In this document: one piece after another, positions 53,493 to 64,000 of the stretch
Position numbering within the stretch: the first letter of the stretch is position 1
Layout: the number at the start of each line of letters is the position of its first letter
Position numbers and translations under genes: made by a program
The notes under the pieces: generated by a model
The model's database searches: none
Told to the model about the DNA's origin: nothing
Seen by the model: the letters and a program-made list of their open reading frames with translations, nothing else
Assembly: GCF_002953195.1 (NCBI RefSeq)
Contig: NZ_CP026377.1
Location: 496,001-560,000 of the forward strand
Reading direction: 5' to 3'
Origin: Mixta gaviniae
Lineage (GTDB): Bacteria; Pseudomonadota; Gammaproteobacteria; Enterobacterales; Enterobacteriaceae
Length of the DNA: 64,000 nucleotides

Positions 53493-54134
53493 ATGGCTGT
53501 CGCTGCCAACAAACGTTCGGTAATGACGCTGTTTTCTGGTCCGACTGACATTTTCAGCCATCAGGTGCGTATCGTACTGGCAGAAAAAGGTGTCAGCGTA
53601 GAGATCGAGCAGGTTGAAATGGATAATCTGCCGCAGGATCTGATTGACCTCAACCCGTATCGCACCGTGCCGACGCTGGTCGATCGCGAGCTGACGCTGT
53701 ATGAATCACGCATCATTATGGAATACCTCGACGAACGCTTCCCGCATCCGCCGCTGATGCCTGTTTATCCGGTTGCGCGTGGTGAAAGCCGTCTGATGAT
53801 GCACCGCATCGAGCAGGACTGGTACAGCCTGATGCGAACTATCGAAACCGGCACCGGCCAGCAGGTAGAAACGGCGCGTAAGCAGCTGCGTGAAGAGCTG
53901 CTGGCGATTGCGCCGCTGTTCACCCGCACGCCTTTCTTCCTGAGCGAAGAGTTCAGCCTGGTGGATTGCTACCTGGCGCCGCTGCTGTGGCGTCTGCCGC
54001 TGCTTGGTGTCGAACTGACCGGTAGTGGCACTAAAGAGCTGAAAGGCTATATGACGCGCGTTTTCGAGCGTGATTCATTCCTCGCTTCGCTGACCGAAGC
54101 GGAACGCGAAATGCGCCTGCAAGCCCGGGGCTAA
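53493..54134 (+). CDS. sspA: Stringent starvation protein A
   Basis: A 213-residue glutathione-S-transferase-fold protein (E. coli 212) that binds RNA polymerase and supports the stationary-phase and acid-stress response. The thioredoxin-like half is followed by a helical half; 'VPTLVDRELTLYESRIIMEYLDERFPHPPL' contains the conserved PHP surface loop. I start at 53493 (MAVAANKRSVMTLF...) with a TTGGAGG site; the in-frame extension to 53367 is not supported. Confidence 0.97.
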   Translation: MAVAANKRSVMTLFSGPTDIFSHQVRIVLAEKGVSVEIEQVEMDNLPQDLIDLNPYRTVPTLVDRELTLYESRIIMEYLDERFPHPPLMPVYPVARGESRLMMHRIEQDWYSLMRTIETGTGQQVETARKQLREELLAIAPLFTRTPFFLSEEFSLVDCYLAPLLWRLPLLGVELTGSGTKELKGYMTRVFERDSFLASLTEAEREMRLQARG

Positions 54135-54628
54135 TGGCTATGGAAATGTCTCAACTTACCGCTCGTCGTCCCTATCTGCTGCGCGCTTTCTATGAATGGC
54201 TGCTGGATAACCAGCTGACGCCGCATCTGGTGGTGGATATCAATCAGCCCGGCGTGTTGGTGCCGCTGGAGTATGCTCGCGACGGACAGATTGTGTTGAA
54301 TATCGCGCCGCGCGCGGTAGGCAATCTGGAGCTGGGCAACGATGAAGTGCGCTTTAACGCGCGCTTCGGCGGCGTGCCGCGTCAGGTCACGGTGCCGATT
54401 GCGGCCGTACTGGCGATCTATGCGCGCGAGAATGGCGCAGGCACGATGTTTGAGCCTGAGCCGGCCTACGAGCTGCAGGAAACTGGCGAGCCTCTGCAGG
54501 GGCAGGAAGAGACGGTGATGTCGGTGATTGACGGCGACCGTCCTGATGACGCCGATCCGGAAAGCGACAACCCGGATGATGATCCGCCGCCGCGCGGCGG
54601 ACGTCCCGCACTACGTGTAGTGAAGTAA
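54134..54628 (+). CDS. sspB: ClpXP adaptor SspB
   Basis: A 164-residue adaptor delivering ssrA-tagged peptides to ClpXP. The N-terminal SspB fold ('PYLLRAFYEWLLDNQLTPHLVV', 'VLNIAPRAVGNLELGNDEVRF') binds the tag; an acidic linker leads to a C-terminal ClpX-binding motif ('GGRPALRVVK'). The ATG at 54134 overlaps the sspA stop; the ATG at 54140 is an alternative. Translationally coupled with sspA. Confidence 0.97.
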   Translation: MAMEMSQLTARRPYLLRAFYEWLLDNQLTPHLVVDINQPGVLVPLEYARDGQIVLNIAPRAVGNLELGNDEVRFNARFGGVPRQVTVPIAAVLAIYARENGAGTMFEPEPAYELQETGEPLQGQEETVMSVIDGDRPDDADPESDNPDDDPPPRGGRPALRVVK

Positions 54629-54654
54629 AAAAACGGGCTCAGGCCCGTTTTTTT
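54627..54654 (+). terminator. Terminator of sspAB
   Basis: ACGGGC-TCAG-GCCCGT followed by seven T residues, directly after the sspB stop. Confidence 0.92.
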
Positions 54655-54728
54655 CTGCGCGAGAAACGCAGGCGCTATCGCATGGCGCGCCTGCACAGGC
54701 CAATGACCCTTTCGGCGACCCGCGGCAG

Positions 54729-54910
54729 CGGCCAGCCATTAACTATCCACACCCGCGACCAACGGCCAGCCATTAACTATCTACACTCTCGACCAACGGT
54801 CCGCCATTAACTATCTACACTCGCGACCATCGGCCCGCCGCTAACTATCCATACCCGCTACCACTATCCATTCCAATCGCCAGCCACTCACTACCCATAC
54901 CGGCTACCCT
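54729..54910. repeat. Degenerate 34-bp tandem repeat between sspB and gltD
   Basis: Four abutting 34-bp units start at 54729, 54763, 54797 and 54831; a fifth, poorer unit lies at 54878-54910, and fragments continue to about 54960. The core is GCCATTAACTATCYACAC followed by a CGACC box. Units 1 and 2 differ at three positions; divergence grows towards gltD. There are no spacers, and 34 is not a multiple of three, so neither a CRISPR array nor a protein repeat. The rest of 54655-55092 has no gene. Confidence 0.88.
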
Positions 54911-54972
54911 CTGCCAGTACCACTATCAACGCTAACCGCCAGCTCCAACCGTCAACTCGCCGCTGCCGCGCG

Positions 54973-55004
54973 AAAAAAAAGCCTGCACGAAGTGCAGGCT
55001 TTTT
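54973..55004 (-). terminator. Terminator downstream of gltD
   Basis: GCCTGCAC-GAA-GTGCAGGC with an A8 run on one side and T5 on the other. On the minus strand the long T run follows the hairpin, 88 bases after the gltD stop. It could stop transcription from both sides. Confidence 0.88.
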
Positions 55005-55092
55005 ACCGGTTGGGTGACAAGACGTTGCATCAGAGCAGACGTACCGCGATGCGTATCGCCGCGCTTGCCTTCCTTTAACGCGCTGGCGGCGA

Positions 55093-60990
<5,898 letters not shown>

Positions 60991-61350
60991 TTCAGTGAAC
61001 CTCCCCAGGCTCTGCGGATCCCCGGCGCCGACGGCAGGCGTAGAAAGGGCAGGCGGCAGGTTGGCGTGTCATACGCGCACCGGTCGCATCGCTCCCATTC
61101 ATAGCCTCAGGCATCGGTGTCACAAGTATTGCGGACTTGCTTCAGAGGGAATCTCAATTACTGCATAAATATGATGAGCGGAACGCTCATCCGAAAAGCT
61201 TCCAGCGGATTTCCAACTTATCGGGAAAGCGTAAAGAGGTCAACCAGGCTTCTTACTGAAGCTTTTTCGCTATATTTGAGTTTAACTTAATGTAATTAAA
61301 GGTTTTATTGGCCTGTTTTGTACCGGTTGCCGTTCAGGCGCTACGCGGGG

Positions 61351-61372
61351 GAGTGTGAGCTGTCTCACTATA
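61351..61372. promoter_or_regulatory. CRP-like site in the gltB-arcB region
   Basis: TGTGA-GCTGTC-TCACT matches the CRP core at 9 of 10 positions. It is about 370 bases upstream of gltB and 490 upstream of arcB, farther than usual, so its target is uncertain. Confidence 0.45.
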
Positions 61373-61390
61373 GGGCAGCGCTGAAATCTC

Positions 61391-61407
61391 TGCACCATGC
61401 TAGTGCT
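61391..61407. promoter_or_regulatory. NtrC-like dyad 1 in the gltB-arcB region
   Basis: TGCACC-ATGCT-AGTGCT matches the NtrC consensus TGCACC-N5-GGTGCA at 10 of 12 half-site positions. No sigma-54 promoter (GG-N10-GC with good flanks) was found in the region. Confidence 0.4.
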
Positions 61408-61731
61408 GGTGCGTATTGCAGTATTATCTGCTGACAAACACCTTCTGCATATAGAATGCATCTGTTTTTCTTATAGTGCATTTTTTACCGTTAACGCGCG
61501 TCGATCATTAGCAAAATTAATCAAGCGAACAATGACTAAAAAGCCTGTTAATTTGAATGATTATTCGGTTTGGTAATGGGGGAGTAAGGACGTTGCCAAC
61601 GCATCGTCTTGAAAAACAGGGGGCCGGGCAATAAGCCTGTGTGAACAGGGGCTTTCCAATGTATGCGACCGGATAAAATAGTCAATACTTTTGCCCCATT
61701 AAGCGTATTTTTCCTGCGGAGAGGCTGTATT

Positions 61732-61748
61732 TGCACTTTAATAGTGCA
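61732..61748. promoter_or_regulatory. NtrC-like perfect dyad upstream of arcB
   Basis: TGCACT-TTAAT-AGTGCA is a perfect 6-bp inverted repeat with 5-bp spacing. It closely resembles the strong NtrC sites at E. coli glnA (TGCACT-N5-GGTGCA), with one half-site difference. It lies about 104 bases upstream of arcB. Confidence 0.5.
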
Positions 61749-61851
61749 GCGCAGGGGCGATTTTTCCTGACCGACGTGAGTTTGCGCTTGCTGCGTCCCG
61801 CTGACCGGAAAGTGGGGTATGATGGGAAAAGAGACCGGGAAGGAAACTGAT

Positions 61852-64000
61852 ATGAAACAAATTCGTCTGTTGGCGCAGTATTACGTCGATTTAATGGTCA
61901 AGCTGGGGTTAATCCGCTTTTCTCTGCTGCTGGCGTCCGCGTTGGTGGTGCTGGCCATGGTGGTGCAGATGGCGGTGACCATGCTGCTGCGCGGCCATGT
62001 AGAGAGCATCGACATGGTGCGCTCTGTCTTTTTCGGACTGCTGATCACGCCCTGGGCGGTTTACTTCTTATCGGTGGTGGTCGAACAGCTGGAGGAGTCG
62101 CGTCAGCGGCTGGCGCGGCTGGTGGATAAGCTGGAGGAGATGCGTAAGCGTGATCTGGAGCTGAATCAGCAGATGAAAGAGACCATTACCCAGCTTAACC
62201 AGGAGATTGCCGACCGTATCAAAGCGGAGGAGGCGCGCCTGCGGGTGGTCGATAAGCTGAAAGAGGAGATGGCGCGGCGCGAGCAGGCGCAGATTGAGCT
62301 GGAGCAGCAATCCTCTTTCTTACGCTCTTTCCTCGACGCCTCGCCCGACCTGGTTTTCTACCGCAATATCGACCAGCAATTTTCCGGCTGCAACCGCGCG
62401 ATGGAATTGCTGACCGGCAAGAGCGAAAAGCAGCTGATCGGTCTGACGCCGAAGGATGTTTATGATGATGAGGCGGCCACCAAGGTGCTGGAGACGGATG
62501 AGAAGGTTTTCCGCCATAACGTTTCCCTCACCTACGAGCAGTGGTTACAGTATCCTGACGGGCGCAAAGCCTGTTTTGAAATCCGCAAAGTTCCCTATTA
62601 CGATCGCGTCGGCAAACGCAGCGGCCTGATGGGCTTCGGCCGTGACATTACCGAACGTAAGCGCTATCAGGATGCGCTGGAGAACGCCAGCCGCGAGAAG
62701 ACCACCTTTATCTCTACTATCAGCCATGAGCTACGTACGCCGCTGAACGGCATCGTCGGGCTGAGCCGTATTCTGCTGGATACCGATCTGAACCAGGAGC
62801 AGCTGAAATACCTCAAAACCATCCACGTTTCGGCGATTACGCTGGGCAATATCTTTAACGACGTTATCGAGATGGATAAAATTGAGCGCCGCAAGGTGCA
62901 GCTTGATAATCAGCCGCTCGATTTCACCGGCTTCCTCGCCGATTTGGAGAATCTCTCTGGCCTGCTGGCACAGCCGAAGGGCCTGAAGTTTGTTCTGCAG
63001 CCTCAGCTGCCGCTGCCGCATAAAATCATCGCCGACGGCACACGCCTGCGTCAGATCCTCTGGAACCTGATCGGCAACGCGGTGAAATTCACCCAGCAGG
63101 GCGAAATCGTGGTGCGCGTCACCTATCAGGGCGAGCAGCTGCGCTTCGAAGTAGAAGATTCCGGCATGGGCATTCCGCTGGATGAGCAGGATAAAATCTT
63201 CGCCATGTATTATCAGGTGAAAGATCAGCACGGCGGCAAGCCGGCCACCGGCACCGGCATCGGGCTGGCGGTTTCCCGCCGTCTGGCGCAGGCGATGGGC
63301 GGCGATATCAGCGTGCGCAGCGCGCCGGGAGAAGGCTCCTGCTTTATCGTGACGCTGAATGCGCCGCGCGTGGCAGAAGAGGTAGAGGATGAGCTGCCGG
63401 CTGATGAGATGCCGCTGCCTGCGCTGCATGTGCTGCTGGTTGAGGATATCGAACTGAACGTAGTGGTGGCGCGCTCGGTGCTGGAGAAGCTCGGCAACAG
63501 CGTAGAGGTGGCGATGACCGGGCAGCAAGCGCTGGATCTGTTTGACCCGGACGAGTTTGACCTGGTGCTGCTGGATATCCAGCTGCCGGATATGACTGGC
63601 CTGGACGTGGCTCGCGCCATTCATCAGCGCTACAAAGGTAAGCGACTGCCGCCGCTGGTGGCGTTGACCGCCAACGTGCTGAAAGACAAAAAAGAGTATC
63701 TGGAGGCCGGCATGGATGACGTCCTTAGCAAACCGCTGGCGGTGCCGGCGCTGACCGCGATGATTAAAAAATTCTGGGATTATCAGGATGAGGTCGCAGC
63801 CGAGCTGCCTGAGCGCCTGGACGACAAAAAGCTGGCGCTGCTCGACTTGCCGATGCTGGAACAATATATCGAGCTGGTCGGTCCATCGCTGATTACCCGC
63901 AGCCTGGATATGTTTGAACAGATGATGCCGGGTTATCTGGCGGTGCTGGATTCCAACATGATGGCGCGGGATCAAAAAGGCATCGCGGAAGAGGGCCATA
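61852..64000 (+). CDS. arcB: Aerobic respiration sensor kinase ArcB, 5' part
   Basis: The first 716 codons of the tripartite sensor kinase, cut by the window end. Two membrane segments (about residues 22-43 and 58-77) are followed by a linker coiled coil and a PAS domain (about 155-270). The autophosphorylated H292 is in 'FISTISHELRTPLNGIVGLS'; the ATPase domain has 'GTGIGLAVSRRLA', and the receiver Asp is D575 in 'LVLLDIQLPDMTG'. The C-terminal HPt domain is mostly outside the window. It senses quinone redox state and phosphorylates ArcA. The start has AAGGAAAC before ATG. yhcC, next to arcB in E. coli, is missing. Confidence 0.97.
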   Translation, partial: MKQIRLLAQYYVDLMVKLGLIRFSLLLASALVVLAMVVQMAVTMLLRGHVESIDMVRSVFFGLLITPWAVYFLSVVVEQLEESRQRLARLVDKLEEMRKRDLELNQQMKETITQLNQEIADRIKAEEARLRVVDKLKEEMARREQAQIELEQQSSFLRSFLDASPDLVFYRNIDQQFSGCNRAMELLTGKSEKQLIGLTPKDVYDDEAATKVLETDEKVFRHNVSLTYEQWLQYPDGRKACFEIRKVPYYDRVGKRSGLMGFGRDITERKRYQDALENASREKTTFISTISHELRTPLNGIVGLSRILLDTDLNQEQLKYLKTIHVSAITLGNIFNDVIEMDKIERRKVQLDNQPLDFTGFLADLENLSGLLAQPKGLKFVLQPQLPLPHKIIADGTRLRQILWNLIGNAVKFTQQGEIVVRVTYQGEQLRFEVEDSGMGIPLDEQDKIFAMYYQVKDQHGGKPATGTGIGLAVSRRLAQAMGGDISVRSAPGEGSCFIVTLNAPRVAEEVEDELPADEMPLPALHVLLVEDIELNVVVARSVLEKLGNSVEVAMTGQQALDLFDPDEFDLVLLDIQLPDMTGLDVARAIHQRYKGKRLPPLVALTANVLKDKKEYLEAGMDDVLSKPLAVPALTAMIKKFWDYQDEVAAELPERLDDKKLALLDLPMLEQYIELVGPSLITRSLDMFEQMMPGYLAVLDSNMMARDQKGIAEEGH

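Larger units (their letters stand above)
60991..61851. other. 861-bp gltB-arcB divergent intergenic region
   Basis: No supported gene. In E. coli the radical-SAM gene yhcC lies here between gltB and arcB; I see no yhcC-like coding sequence or clear remnant. The gltB promoter (Lrp-, IHF- and CRP-influenced in E. coli) and the arcB promoter must lie here. The region around 61255-61310 is AT-rich. Three dyads are listed separately. TGCAT-ATAGA-ATGCA at 61448-61462 is a further inverted repeat. Confidence 0.7.

Noticed and set aside
54729..54960. CRISPR array
   Set aside because: Units abut without unique spacers, are degenerate, and no cas gene is in the window.
61548..61736. 62-codon minus-strand ORF in the gltB-arcB gap
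   Set aside because: No ribosome site, no known motif and no relation to yhcC.
61351..61850. Sigma-54 promoter paired with the NtrC-like dyads
   Set aside because: Scanning both orientations for GG-N10-GC with good flanks found only chance pairs with poor surrounding bases.
62731..63999. 422-codon minus-strand ORF opposite arcB
   Set aside because: Shadow of arcB, which reads open through the window end with all kinase motifs in place.

Overview
The window is chromosomal DNA from a gammaproteobacterium of the order Enterobacterales. The closest fit I can argue is the family Erwiniaceae (Pantoea, Mixta or Erwinia type). Almost every protein aligns by eye over its full length with an Escherichia coli K-12 homologue, and gene order largely follows the E. 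coli 73-74 minute region. Differences typical of the Erwinia/Pantoea side are a type II dehydroquinase gene (aroQ) and msrPQ beside accBC, an alpha-carbonic anhydrase beside dusB, and a 16S rRNA that reads as Erwinia/Pantoea-like. The species call is inference; the order-level call is strong.

Layout: 1-3340 holds the dprA tail, smg, yrdD, tsaC, a frameshifted aroE, yrdB and convergent yrdA. 3341-9172 is a complete rRNA operon (P1/P2 promoters, boxA, 16S, tRNA-Glu, 23S, 5S, tRNA-Thr, 5S, terminator). 9267-13627 is the amino-acid ABC transporter yhdWXYZ with a sigma-54-type promoter and an NtrC-like site. 13777-25309 (minus strand) carries lpxP, dusB-fis, alpha-carbonic anhydrase, prmA-panF-yhdT, aroQ-accBC, msrPQ and acuI. 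25526-38030 (plus strand) carries csrD, mreBCD-maf-rng-yhdP and tldD. 38068-45367 holds aaeR/aaeXAB, an aldehyde dehydrogenase, the barstar-like yhcO and three tandem yhcN-like stress genes. 45814-54628 holds argR, mdh, degS, degQ, zapG, zapE, rplM-rpsI and sspAB. 54629-55092 is a non-coding gap with a 34-bp tandem repeat. 55093-60990 is gltBD. 60991-61851 is a large regulatory gap, and arcB starts at 61852 and runs off the window.

Most genes are core functions: translation (rRNA, rplM, rpsI, tsaC, dusB, prmA), cell shape and division (mreBCD, zapE, zapG), envelope quality control (degS, degQ, msrPQ, yhdP, lpxP), nitrogen assimilation (gltBD, yhdWXYZ, argR), fatty acid initiation (accBC), aromatic biosynthesis (aroE, aroQ) and respiration control (mdh, arcB).

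I found no CRISPR array, transposase, prophage or obvious new defence system. The interesting signals are small: an aroE reading-frame break, a degenerate 34-bp tandem repeat, a duplicated degS 3' tail forming a micro-ORF, tandem yhcN expansion, and an 861-bp gltB-arcB gap with NtrC-like and CRP-like motifs where E. coli has yhcC.
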